From Pseudomonadota bacterium (GTDB lineage: Bacteria; Pseudomonadota; Gammaproteobacteria; Legionellales; Legionellaceae), in the NCBI GenBank assembly GCA_020051095.1, contig JAGVJN010000038.1, forward strand, positions 1 to 37,755: a DNA stretch of 37,755 nt, given 5' to 3'. This document shows, piece by piece, positions 17,980 to 26,237 of this stretch (position 1 is its first letter; the number at the start of each line of letters is the position of its first letter). A model generated the notes under the pieces. It searched no databases. It was not told the origin of the DNA and worked only from the letters and a program-made list of their open reading frames with translations. The translations under genes and the position numbers were made by a program.

Positions 17980-19503
17980 CTATCGTTGCACTTTCTGCCA
18001 ATACGCTTCTTCGAGATAATAAGGCACAATCTCCGCTTGCTTTAAGGCAAAGTTGGCGCTTAAATCCCCGGCTTTTTCTGCAAAATGAATGTCTTTGGTA
18101 CCGCTTAATTCATTCATCACATAATTATAAGCCCCTATCATTTCGCCATCGACTTGATGATACAAATCACGGGGTGTTTGATAGGTATAAATATCGGGTA
18201 TCGTGCCCACCCCTTCCAAATAGCGGTCATGGTTGGAGTAGCCTCTTAAAATTGAAAAGCGGAAATTGCCAAAATGCCATGGTAATTCAAACCATAACGG
18301 GTAACCTGTTCCACCACCAGTTTGAGCTCCCAGAACCTTGCCAATATGATTGGAGGAAAAACTATCCACAAAGGTATCACAGGCAGAAAAGCAACGTTCA
18401 TTGGTTAACACATAAACGGGTTTGCCATATAAAGGTTTGTCCTTCGCTAATGGTTGAATATCGAAATCGATCCATTCTGAAAATTCATAAACTGACGGAT
18501 CAGTTTGGTCAAATCGTTCCAATAATTCGGGTCGGTCATAGATCGCTTGGTAAGAATTTTTTAATTGCGCTTTATAACGTTTCACCTTTTCTGTAATAAA
18601 ATGAGCAACGACACTATCACCAATTTCGCCCCATCCTCCACCATTATTGCGAACATCAATAATGAGCGCTTTTGTATTTTTTAGTCCAGCCAGTTGCTGT
18701 TTAATATAAGCAATCATCGGAGGTGGCTCTTCACCAAATGACATTGCCGTAATGGTTAATACACCAATATTGCCTGGTAAAATTTTTGTCTGCACAACGT
18801 CGGCAAGCTCAGGATTGGTTGCAGAGGAATTGGGATATCGAACCCAAGGCAAACTAACCGTTTTGACTTCTTTGCTTAGGTATTTTTCGACAGTCAAATT
18901 AAGATTATCTTCGGGTGCCTCTTTGAATTTATTTAATGCGGGTAACGCCGAGGCGGCATAGGATTGGCGGGCATGATTGGTGGATGCAGAAATCGTTTGG
19001 CCAAGTTCTTCAATATAGTCATCAATGGGTTTATTATTCACCGCGACCACTTTATCGCCCGGTTCAACATCCACAGAATAAGGGCCCATTTTATCGCGCT
19101 CTACCTTCGCAATATAATAGCCTTCAGGCAGTTTCTTAACGCTTATTGGCGCATAAAACGCCCACTTACCGGGATAAATATAATTAACATGCCCATCATG
19201 AACCCCTGCGGCTATTTGAGTCAGAATTTGTTGGAATTGCTCGAAGGTTGTCGTTTCATCAATTTGTCGTTTCGCATTGTCAATGATTGTTTGCCAATCA
19301 ACCTGGTGTTGCTCTTTTTTAATATCCCAATAACAGTAAATATCCTTTGCTGTTCGGGCGATGTAATCAATGGTTTGGATATATTGCTCTTTGGGAGTGT
19401 CTCCTTTTAAGGGAGAAGCTGCTAAACAAATATTGGGATTAATCACACTCAATAGCAAAACAGACAAGGATGAATAGCGGAGGAGCCGTTGTTTGAAAAT
19501 CAT
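17980..19503 (-). CDS. Exported S41-family serine protease with PDZ-like domain
   Basis: 507 residues. The signal peptide ends near residue 29 (CLAA). Helical region to about 110; a PDZ-like segment at about 118-170 contains VEPGDKVVAVNNKPIDDY. The S41 core follows, with IGVLTITAMSFGE, ALIIDVRNNGGGWGEIGD (about 279-296), the nucleophile in NERCFSACDTF (Ser373) and LGAQTGGGTGYP. This resembles the tricorn/IRBP-like branch rather than classical CtpA, where the nucleophile motif differs. Expected to cleave proteins or peptides in the periplasm or outside the cell. Ribosome site AAGGA at a good distance. Its upstream region is occupied by a 164-bp inverted-repeat element, which may supply or disrupt its promoter. 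Confidence 0.85.
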   Translation of the reverse strand: MIFKQRLLRYSSLSVLLLSVINPNICLAASPLKGDTPKEQYIQTIDYIARTAKDIYCYWDIKKEQHQVDWQTIIDNAKRQIDETTTFEQFQQILTQIAAGVHDGHVNYIYPGKWAFYAPISVKKLPEGYYIAKVERDKMGPYSVDVEPGDKVVAVNNKPIDDYIEELGQTISASTNHARQSYAASALPALNKFKEAPEDNLNLTVEKYLSKEVKTVSLPWVRYPNSSATNPELADVVQTKILPGNIGVLTITAMSFGEEPPPMIAYIKQQLAGLKNTKALIIDVRNNGGGWGEIGDSVVAHFITEKVKRYKAQLKNSYQAIYDRPELLERFDQTDPSVYEFSEWIDFDIQPLAKDKPLYGKPVYVLTNERCFSACDTFVDSFSSNHIGKVLGAQTGGGTGYPLWFELPWHFGNFRFSILRGYSNHDRYLEGVGTIPDIYTYQTPRDLYHQVDGEMIGAYNYVMNELSGTKDIHFAEKAGDLSANFALKQAEIVPYYLEEAYWQKVQR

Positions 19504-19545
19504 AATACGTCCTTAATATCAATTGTAAATCCGGGGGTATGTCCC

Positions 19546-19709
19546 TAGGGCGTATCCTCATTCCATTAGTTGAAGCGAAAGTGTGAATAATTGAGCACCA
19601 AAATGACTTTGAATGAGGCGAATAGATTATTCTATTTAACGAATTCAAAGTTATTTTGGCGCCAATTAGGCACATTTGCAGCCAATTAATGGAATGAGGA
19701 CACGCCCTA
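19546..19709. mobile_element. 164-bp MITE with long inverted arms and target duplication
   Basis: Arms of about 70 bp begin TAGGGCGTATCCTCATTCCA on the left, with TAGGGCGTGTCCTCATTCCA as the complement on the right. They continue with several mismatches to ACTTTGAAT, leaving a 26-base centre. The element is bounded on both sides by ATGTCCC (19539-19545 and 19710-19716), a probable 7-bp target duplication. It contains no gene. It lies between the S41 and tail-motif genes; the rest of this 327-base gap holds the CCCGGATTA hairpin. Confidence 0.75.
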
Positions 19710-19786
19710 ATGTCCCACCCCAAAATCATGGCATTTTTGGGTTTGGCTTGTCAACGAATGGGATTGAATTGGCGGAGGAAGAAAAT

Positions 19787-19818
19787 AGCCCGGATTATGG
19801 CTTCGCCTAATCCGGGCT
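19787..19818. repeat. CCCGGATTA hairpin, second copy
   Basis: AGCCCGGATTA (19787-19797) pairs perfectly with TAATCCGGGCT (19808-19818). An inner GGC/GCC pair around TTC extends the stem. It begins 13 bases beyond the stop of the minus-strand membrane-protein gene, so it is well placed as that gene's 3' hairpin. Same family as 17900-17925. Confidence 0.75.
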
Positions 19819-19830
19819 GGTATCTACCGT

Positions 19831-21156
19831 TTATTGGTATTCGGGGTATAAATTTCCGAGATCGGGATACAACGGCCCTTGTCTATTTTCCCAGGCTGGA
19901 TGAGACGGTGGTAAGTCATTGGTAACACCATTAGCACCATTATAGAATGAATTTGGGTTTTCCATCGGGGGTGCGGATGGTGCTATCACAAAGGGTCTTG
20001 GTTGCTCAGCCACTTCTCCAACTGGCACTTGATAATAGTAATAGTAAGGATTATCCGCTGTCCTAACCGGCGCGCGCAAATCAATTGTCATATCACCAAC
20101 CGTGATTTCTCGTGTGAATTTCCCATCTTTTAATTGACGTAATTTTTCCAACAATTGCTGCTGTTTTTCACCCTCATCGGTAAACATACGCCATAATTTA
20201 TCTTGCACATGGTCAGCCCCCATTTCATTACGAATAGCCACCATCGCACATTTTACTTTAATAATATCTAGGCCCATGCGGGTTAACTTATTTTCTTGTT
20301 CATTTGTTAACGAAAACCGTTGTGGCTCAGCGGGATCCATTGCCTCTTTATTCTTATCTCGAATGAAAAGCTCTTGAACTTTGAACTGACTAAATAGTAG
20401 ACCAACCGTGCCAGCACCAATCACTGCTAAAGCCGATGTTGCGATAATGGTGACACCAATGGGGCTGATACCAGCAGCGATTGCAAGTGCTGTTAACGGA
20501 CCGGCTAGCATGACCGAACCAATAAAACCACCGGCAAAACCCGCTGCTGCCATCATGGATAATGACACAAGCGCTCTCATCATCCCTTCGTTATGGAGAA
20601 TTCTGTCACCGCAATCGATGAGTTCGCGTAAGGCATAAAAAGCGAGTACAAATGCCGATAGGGCTAAGGCAGCTAAGATTAATAACAGCACTAGCTGCGC
20701 TAATGGATCGCCGTCTTTTTTCTCTTTTTCTCGCCCATGATGATGGTTGTCATACGAACCACCATAGTTGTAGTTATACGTATAAGTGGGTCTGGAAAGA
20801 TTGGATAAAATCATCCAATTCAACCATGGGTCGGAATGACCGCAATAATAATCTCTGTGATAGTGATGATGGTTCACTTCTTTATAAGTAGTTGGGATTT
20901 CTATCCTTCTTTCTGTTTTGGGTAGATTTCGATAAGCAGGCATCGACTGAATCACTGTGTCAAGCACTTGATATGCTTTATGCTTTTCCGCTGGATGCAA
21001 TTCTTGCAAGTGGCCATGCTGTAATGACCAATATAGTTTCTCACCAAGGTTTTGGGTAATCTCTACCGCTCCGCTCCCTTCTTTTTGCTTTTTGCGAAAG
21101 TCACTCTGAAATTCTAGGAATAATTGCGCTAATTGATTATCAGTGAGATTATTCAT
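19831..21156 (-). CDS. Membrane protein with PSAP and YPDL peptides in its tail
   Basis: 441 residues. An N-terminal soluble helical region is followed by a His/Tyr-rich patch (about 95-145, with NHHHYHRDYYCGHSD and DNHHHG). Three or four hydrophobic segments lie between about 155 and 255, rich in Ala and Gly. A charged helical region then leads to a proline-rich, probably disordered tail. The tail holds PSAP (393-396) and LYPDL (429-433), followed by LYPEYQ at the very end. These match the short peptides that recruit the host ESCRT proteins TSG101 and ALIX. No family recognised. It has its own strong promoter and is followed by a hairpin. Host ESCRT binding is inference. Confidence 0.7.
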   Translation of the reverse strand: MNNLTDNQLAQLFLEFQSDFRKKQKEGSGAVEITQNLGEKLYWSLQHGHLQELHPAEKHKAYQVLDTVIQSMPAYRNLPKTERRIEIPTTYKEVNHHHYHRDYYCGHSDPWLNWMILSNLSRPTYTYNYNYGGSYDNHHHGREKEKKDGDPLAQLVLLLILAALALSAFVLAFYALRELIDCGDRILHNEGMMRALVSLSMMAAAGFAGGFIGSVMLAGPLTALAIAAGISPIGVTIIATSALAVIGAGTVGLLFSQFKVQELFIRDKNKEAMDPAEPQRFSLTNEQENKLTRMGLDIIKVKCAMVAIRNEMGADHVQDKLWRMFTDEGEKQQQLLEKLRQLKDGKFTREITVGDMTIDLRAPVRTADNPYYYYYQVPVGEVAEQPRPFVIAPSAPPMENPNSFYNGANGVTNDLPPSHPAWENRQGPLYPDLGNLYPEYQ

Positions 21157-21188
21157 ACATACTGCCTATAATTGTGTATTAGGTGCTC

Positions 21189-21217
21189 ATTATATATTCT
21201 ACATTTCCAATATGCAA
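21189..21217 (-). promoter_or_regulatory. Strong sigma70 promoter for the tail-motif membrane protein
   Basis: On the minus strand: TTGCAT (21217-21212), exactly 17 bases, then a perfect TATAAT (21194-21189), 33 bases before the ATG at 21156. One of the best promoter matches in the window. Confidence 0.6.
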
Positions 21218-21298
21218 TCAAATGTCCGCCGTTTGTCTAAACAAATCATCGCCTGTGAAACTGTCACGATGTTAACTTCTTACTATCAACCTGAAACC

Positions 21299-23269
21299 TT
21301 ATAGGGTTAATCCCCCTTGAGGTTGGTAGTTATTGATTGCATCCCTGTAGATTTCTAATAGTGCGTTCGCAACCTTTTCACAAAATTGATTGTGATATCT
21401 TTCTCGGTTTGGATGTTTTATCAATGACGCCAAATCGATTTCAGACAATTTTTGGTTTATGGCTTCAACCCACTGTTGGCAAACATAAAAATCATGATCA
21501 TAGCCCGATTTCGGGATGGGAGTCTTTGCGTCTGGAATTTGTAGGTCTGTCCATTGCTTATTCAACAAGTCGATCGCAGCTTCTGTTGCTTTATTGCCAA
21601 TTTTCTCAGAAAGCATACCCTCTTCATCCTTTAGCGTGACTTGCAGGTAGTGTGTGACTAACCTTTGGAAAGAGCGAAAACCGTCAATTACCGTTTGCTT
21701 ATCAACATAGGCACGATTTGCTTTCCTACTTTTAGCCAGGGATTCTTTCAAGGCTTTATCATAGCCAATAATCAAGGTTATCGCTTGCTCAGTATCACTC
21801 CATAACTTCGCGTTATTCTCATTAAGGATTGCCTCCTTAAATTTTTGTAAAGCGAGAAAATGAAAGTATCGTTCTAATAGCTTTTTACCTTCAGCTACGC
21901 AATCCTGCATTTCAGAATCAAATAGTTTTTTTAACGAAATCCTATTTATGTCAACCATCTCCGCTTCTTCATTTTGTAATGTCTTCGCAAAAACAGCATC
22001 TTCAGCACTCAACTCTTCAATTCCATGAATAAATTGAATGATGCTGATAAAGTGTTGTTGATCGGCCTCTTTCAACTTTGCCATTGAGGTCAGGGTTGTA
22101 TAGCTTGGCTTAATCTGCAGGTAAAGATTTATTAAAAAACGATGGTTTCTTTCAGATATCGGCTTGCTCACTTCCGAAAGACTGATCTTTGGGTTCATTA
22201 AAGCTAATATTTTGATCATCGCGGCTTCCGCGCGTAACCTTTTGTAGCGCATATTATGCGCTTCAAACCCAAATTTATTCCCTTTAAATACCTCGAGACG
22301 TTTATCTTCTGGCCAGGTTTCAACCTCCGTTGGAAATTCAAAAAACTGAGAATGAGACATAGCCTCACTCACTGCGTCTCGTAAATAGAAATAGAGCACT
22401 TCACGATGCCGAATACCGAGCTCTAAATGTTTCTGATTAAATAGTTTGTTGAAAGCAATCAATATTCTCTCAAGGGTATCAACCAATTCAGTTTTTATCG
22501 GATAAAGTAGCTCATTTTGCTGCAACTGAAGCTTTCTACTGACCAAAGTTGCGGTTCTCAACCAATCAATTGATTGTGCTTTTTCTCGTTCCGTTACTTC
22601 AATAAACTTCTCTTTGCAAGCCAATGTCTGTCGCCAAATTGCTTCATCCAAATCTGGCAAAATTAGCTGTCCTATCAGAATCGAGGTATAGTTTTGCCGT
22701 TTAGCATCCTGTCGTTCCTTGTGATTGACTAGTTTATAATACAAAGCTTGTGCTTGAAGGTTTTTACTTTCCAATACAGGAACTTTCGCTTTATCTGATT
22801 CTGTTTCTGGCACTAATTCTTTTCGAGTTTTCCGCTTCGTTTCCGGTGAGGAGTCAGAATGCGTTTCGCTACCGCTTCGCGATAATCCTGAAAAAAGAGA
22901 CAGACTACTCGCTGTGCGCTGTAATTTTCGGGTTAATGAGGAAGGTGACCCCCCGCTCAGAGAACGAGTTTTCTCCTTTCGTACCCTGGATAACTTTGGC
23001 GATTCGGCTTTGTTTAATTCGGGAACAGGGTGCATGGGAAAGTGATTAAGCATCGAAGAGACATTCGCAATGACCACAGCTCCCGATTCAAAATTGATAA
23101 ATTCATATCCTTTCGTTTTTAATTTGTTTTTTATACTATCGGGGGAATAGATAATATCGGGCTCAGGTTCCAACACGGACAGCTGGCATAAAGCACTGTC
23201 ACTGCCGGGATTATAATCCCACAGTATCGCTTTATGTTTGTACTGGATGCCATTAAAGGTTAATATCAC
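21299..23269 (-). CDS. Large coiled-coil protein with Ser/Arg-rich segment
   Basis: 656 residues from the GTG at 23269. An upstream GTG at 23278 overlaps the AAGGAG ribosome site (23283-23278), which is correctly spaced for the second GTG. Residues 1-80 look like a small beta-rich domain. About 92-152 is a basic, Ser-rich and probably disordered stretch with three RxxS motifs (RSLS, RTAS, RSGS). The rest, to 650, is long and alpha-helical with charged coiled-coil-like segments. No signal peptide, membrane span or known family. The composition is typical of Legionellales effectors, and the Ser/Arg stretch resembles kinase or 14-3-3 sites in eukaryotic proteins (inference). Confidence 0.65.
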   Translation of the reverse strand: MILTFNGIQYKHKAILWDYNPGSDSALCQLSVLEPEPDIIYSPDSIKNKLKTKGYEFINFESGAVVIANVSSMLNHFPMHPVPELNKAESPKLSRVRKEKTRSLSGGSPSSLTRKLQRTASSLSLFSGLSRSGSETHSDSSPETKRKTRKELVPETESDKAKVPVLESKNLQAQALYYKLVNHKERQDAKRQNYTSILIGQLILPDLDEAIWRQTLACKEKFIEVTEREKAQSIDWLRTATLVSRKLQLQQNELLYPIKTELVDTLERILIAFNKLFNQKHLELGIRHREVLYFYLRDAVSEAMSHSQFFEFPTEVETWPEDKRLEVFKGNKFGFEAHNMRYKRLRAEAAMIKILALMNPKISLSEVSKPISERNHRFLINLYLQIKPSYTTLTSMAKLKEADQQHFISIIQFIHGIEELSAEDAVFAKTLQNEEAEMVDINRISLKKLFDSEMQDCVAEGKKLLERYFHFLALQKFKEAILNENNAKLWSDTEQAITLIIGYDKALKESLAKSRKANRAYVDKQTVIDGFRSFQRLVTHYLQVTLKDEEGMLSEKIGNKATEAAIDLLNKQWTDLQIPDAKTPIPKSGYDHDFYVCQQWVEAINQKLSEIDLASLIKHPNRERYHNQFCEKVANALLEIYRDAINNYQPQGGLTL

Positions 23270-23518
23270 GTCTACCACTCCTTAAATACACTTACATAAA
23301 TCATATTGATTTATTTATAATCATAAAAATGCAAATTTATACAGTTTTTGCGCTAAACTCAAGACTATGCACTAATTTCCAATTAAATGTGAACGGTTTA
23401 GCAGATAGTTATCTAATAGTTAACTTTGAGAATTGGTAGGAATTTTAACAAGTCGTGACTGAATTACCAATGCGTTGATAAGGCTGGATAAACCATGCAG
23501 GCAAAAGGAGGATTGTGA

Positions 23519-24274
23519 TTAATGAGGAATATCGCTGACAAAGTTCAGTTTTTTAAGTGGAATAATCATGGCCAAAGTCACCGCTCCCATTAGCAAGGTG
23601 ATAAAAATGACAATCACCGCCACCACAACGGCATTTCTAAAGGCATGTTTACTTGTGCCATGACTATGGACAGCAGCCAATTCCAAGCCACAAAACGATA
23701 ACATGATGGCGGTCAAACTGGTATAGCCATCTTCCTGAGGTTTGGGTAATGTTGAGAGACTGTGCGGATCATTCCATAAGGTATATACGCCGATGAGAAG
23801 TAAAATAGCAAAGGGTAAAAGCAGCCCAATGGTGGTGCACAAGGTATTGACTCGACTCGATAGCTGAATGCCTTTGAAATTGATAATGGTTAGCAACCAG
23901 ATTAACCCATTAATTAGGATAAAGATCTCGAAGATATGATTGGCAGATGCTGGGTTAATGCAAAATAAAAGGGACCCGGCAATAAGCGCGAAAAAAGTGG
24001 GGTAAATCAAAATATTTTGCATAAATTGCAACCAAAGGGATGCAATCCCCATGCGCTGTCCTAATCCTTTTCGAACCCACCCCAAGATGCCATGAGGGGA
24101 TTGATAGGAAAACCAACCACAAACAATGGCACAAGGGAGAAGAAATAATAAAAATGCTAGCAGAAAATAGCCTGGCAAGGCACGCCCAGCCAACGCAGCA
24201 GCAGGTAAGTTACGAATGCTATCCACTGAACCGATGGTTATTAATGCCAAACTCCAGGTTGATAAAGGGCGCAT
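23519..24274 (-). pseudogene. APC-family amino-acid permease, truncated
   Basis: 251 residues remain of a family that normally has about 450-500. The first half is intact: a Ser/Gly-rich first helix (TIGSVDSIRNLPAAALAG), then about seven helices, including a SFCGLELAAVHSHG segment like the substrate helix of the glutamate/GABA-antiporter branch. The frame stops after FVSDIPH. Only 240 bases separate it from the next gene. Another frame just past the stop reads TILLLPAWFIQPYQRIG, which looks like the last helix of such a permease, so an internal deletion with frameshift is likely. The start is 2 bases after the DDAH stop, showing that they were one operon. Probably non-functional. Confidence 0.7.
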
Positions 24275-24276
24275 GA

Positions 24277-25047
24277 TTAAAATCGTAACGATAAGCAGCT
24301 CAACCCACCGTCAATTTTTCGGAACTCACTCAAATCAACCGGTATCACAGCATACCCTGCTTGTTCAACCGCTTTGATTGTTCGAGGAAATCCCGCTGGC
24401 ATGAGCATTTTGTCATTGATCATGATTGAGTTTGCAGCATAGGATTCTTCGGGCTCTACAATAATTTTATGAAACTCATTAAACGTCGGACAATCAACCA
24501 AATGGTGCTGGATCAATAAGGTTTGATTGGCAATATAAGATACCCCTGTTTTAAGGTGAAGCATGTTTTCAAAAGAAACGATGGAGGCTTGGTAGTCGTA
24601 TTGCTTCAATATAGCTATTAATTGCTCGGCACCCGCTAGATTGGTTCGGGCTGATAAACCAATATAAAAATGCCTTTCAATCTGTAACACATCACCACCA
24701 TCCAAGAAGCCAGGTGATTGGATGTGATGTAAATTCTGAGGATACAATTCAGCCAACAGAGGCTCAATGAATGCCACTTCATCCATACGAGAGGGCGCCC
24801 CGGGTCGGGTGCACAGAGCAAATTCCGGCGTTAACACGGCGGGGTCTTCAACAAAACACGCATCAGGAAAATCATCGAGTGCCCCTAAGGTCGTGACCTC
24901 TAGCCCACAACACTTCAAAGCATCCACATAGTTGTGATGTTGTTGGCATGCATTGCTGTAATCAACAACGCCTAATTCAGCAGAGCTGGTCAGTCCTTTT
25001 GCAATCGATTGTGAGGGAGTTCGCACAATAGCACGATGAAAATACAT
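24277..25047 (-). CDS. DDAH-type (dimethyl)arginine hydrolase
   Basis: 256 residues, the normal length for dimethylarginine dimethylaminohydrolase, which converts methylated arginines to citrulline and methylamines. Guanidine-modifying-enzyme motifs: FPDACFVEDPAVL (Glu67-Asp68), LDGGD (115-119), GLSARTN, the catalytic His164 in NMLHLKTG, and the nucleophile Cys251 in DGGLSCLSLRF at the C-terminus. Arginine-specific deiminase activity is an alternative. Ribosome site AAGGA about 7 bases before the ATG; a TATAAT lies at 25080-25075 on this strand. The downstream truncated permease suggests a former uptake-and-breakdown pair. A host-directed role, removing the nitric-oxide-synthase inhibitor ADMA, is speculation. 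Confidence 0.85.
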   Translation of the reverse strand: MYFHRAIVRTPSQSIAKGLTSSAELGVVDYSNACQQHHNYVDALKCCGLEVTTLGALDDFPDACFVEDPAVLTPEFALCTRPGAPSRMDEVAFIEPLLAELYPQNLHHIQSPGFLDGGDVLQIERHFYIGLSARTNLAGAEQLIAILKQYDYQASIVSFENMLHLKTGVSYIANQTLLIQHHLVDCPTFNEFHKIIVEPEESYAANSIMINDKMLMPAGFPRTIKAVEQAGYAVIPVDLSEFRKIDGGLSCLSLRF

Positions 25048-25112
25048 AAAACATCCTTGATTGACGAAAGATGCATTATACCCAAGTTAACAACACAGGG
25101 ATAGCCGCGCGG

Positions 25113-25979
25113 CTACACAGCCATCTTTCGCAGTTTCACGATTTTTTCATCGCCTATGCCTTGAGAAACACACACAAGATGATTCACAGGAACATCTTGC
25201 CATTCACAGTTAAAATCAGTGAGCCTTTCAGAGGTAACCAGCACGCAATGCGGGTTTCCTTTGCCTTCAATCATATGATAGCGATCCCCTTTTTTCACAA
25301 ACGCATCACCAACGGAGAAATGAAGTGTTCGTGGGGTTTGTTTTTCTTCGCTGTGATAACGACATGCAACCAGTTGCTTGCCATCGGTCAGCACAAAATT
25401 TAAATTTGAATCACCCGGACCACCGTGCGTGGAAACTAAGCGTTCTATTTGGGCAATGGTTTCTTCCAGGGTGATAGCAACCACCTCAATATTGGATAAA
25501 TCTCGACCTTTGGCTAATTGTAAAAATAAATGAAACGCATGCTCAGAGTCGGTTTCACCTTGAATGGACTCATAGATATCATCTTCCAATAGATGCCTTA
25601 AATGACGCTTAATTTTAGCGAAATTATAAATACCGCCATTATGCATAAACAGGTAGTCCTGATACATAAACGGGTGACAGTTATCATGCGAAACACCACC
25701 ATGAGAGGCCGCTCTGACATGGGATAGAAAACAAGGCGATTTAATTTTCGCAGAAAGATGCAATAAATTTGAGTCATTCCAGGCCGGTTGAATCGATTTA
25801 AACAAAGCCGGTTCAGTGGATAATTGCGGTACATACCAGCCTAAGCCAAAGCCATCCCCATTGGTCGGCATATCCGTTTCTCGAGCATGAAGACTTTGAC
25901 TGATCAAGGAATTAACTGGCTTTACCAAAATATCTTCAATCAATGCATCATGTCCAATATAAGCCACAAATCGACACAT
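25113..25979 (-). CDS. Class II glutamine amidotransferase (YafJ/DUG3/EgtC-like)
   Basis: 288 residues. The N-terminal MCRF exposes Cys2 as the Ntn-type nucleophile after Met removal. Supporting motifs: NGDGFGLGWY (about 40-49), a LSHVRAASHGG loop with the conserved Arg, NCHPF, FMHNGGI, and GETDSEHAFHLFL. This is the stand-alone GATase_6 type, as in YafJ, yeast DUG3 and EgtC, which hydrolyse gamma-glutamyl amides; the other activities of the ergothioneine pathway are not nearby. Clear ribosome site GGGAG. Probably first gene of a unit with DDAH (65 bases downstream), although that gap also has a TATAAT. A TAGCCGCGCGGCTA palindrome (25101-25114) overlaps its stop codon. Confidence 0.88.
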   Translation of the reverse strand: MCRFVAYIGHDALIEDILVKPVNSLISQSLHARETDMPTNGDGFGLGWYVPQLSTEPALFKSIQPAWNDSNLLHLSAKIKSPCFLSHVRAASHGGVSHDNCHPFMYQDYLFMHNGGIYNFAKIKRHLRHLLEDDIYESIQGETDSEHAFHLFLQLAKGRDLSNIEVVAITLEETIAQIERLVSTHGGPGDSNLNFVLTDGKQLVACRYHSEEKQTPRTLHFSVGDAFVKKGDRYHMIEGKGNPHCVLVTSERLTDFNCEWQDVPVNHLVCVSQGIGDEKIVKLRKMAV

Positions 25980-26110
25980 AAAATCTCCCTTTTTAAATGA
26001 TCACGGGTATACTTTCTTAGAGTGTAGACTATTTTGATCAATGGGCTTTAAGGCTAATCCTTAGGAGGCCGTTCAGCATTAAGCTAGTTCGTAATGACCA
26101 TTAAAAAAAC

Positions 26111-26124
26111 CGGGCACGGGCACG
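26111..26124. repeat. Short CGGGCA tract
   Basis: CGGGCACGGGCACG, just over two hexamers of the family at 35-66, in the 258-base divergent region between the amidotransferase and SDR genes. It is followed by GTAAGTCCT, which resembles the MITE end at 29163-29177; this may be chance. Nothing else is recognisable in this gap apart from the SDR ribosome site. Confidence 0.5.
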
Positions 26125-26237
26125 TAAGTCCTAGTAGAGTGATTTTTTAGTTTGGTACCTACAAGACAAAAACAAAAGCACTCTTTTTGCAGCTGTGATA
26201 TGCTACTAAAATGGATTGAGATTTTGGGAAGGATATC

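Noticed and set aside
17895..18596. 233-codon open frame on the plus strand
   Set aside because: It lies almost wholly antisense to the S41 protease gene, whose signal peptide and catalytic motifs are clear; its first codons are the CCCGGATTA hairpin.
25101..25114. TAGCCGCGCGGCTA palindrome as an intrinsic terminator
   Set aside because: There is no T-run after it on the minus strand and it overlaps the amidotransferase stop; at most it is a pause or hairpin site.
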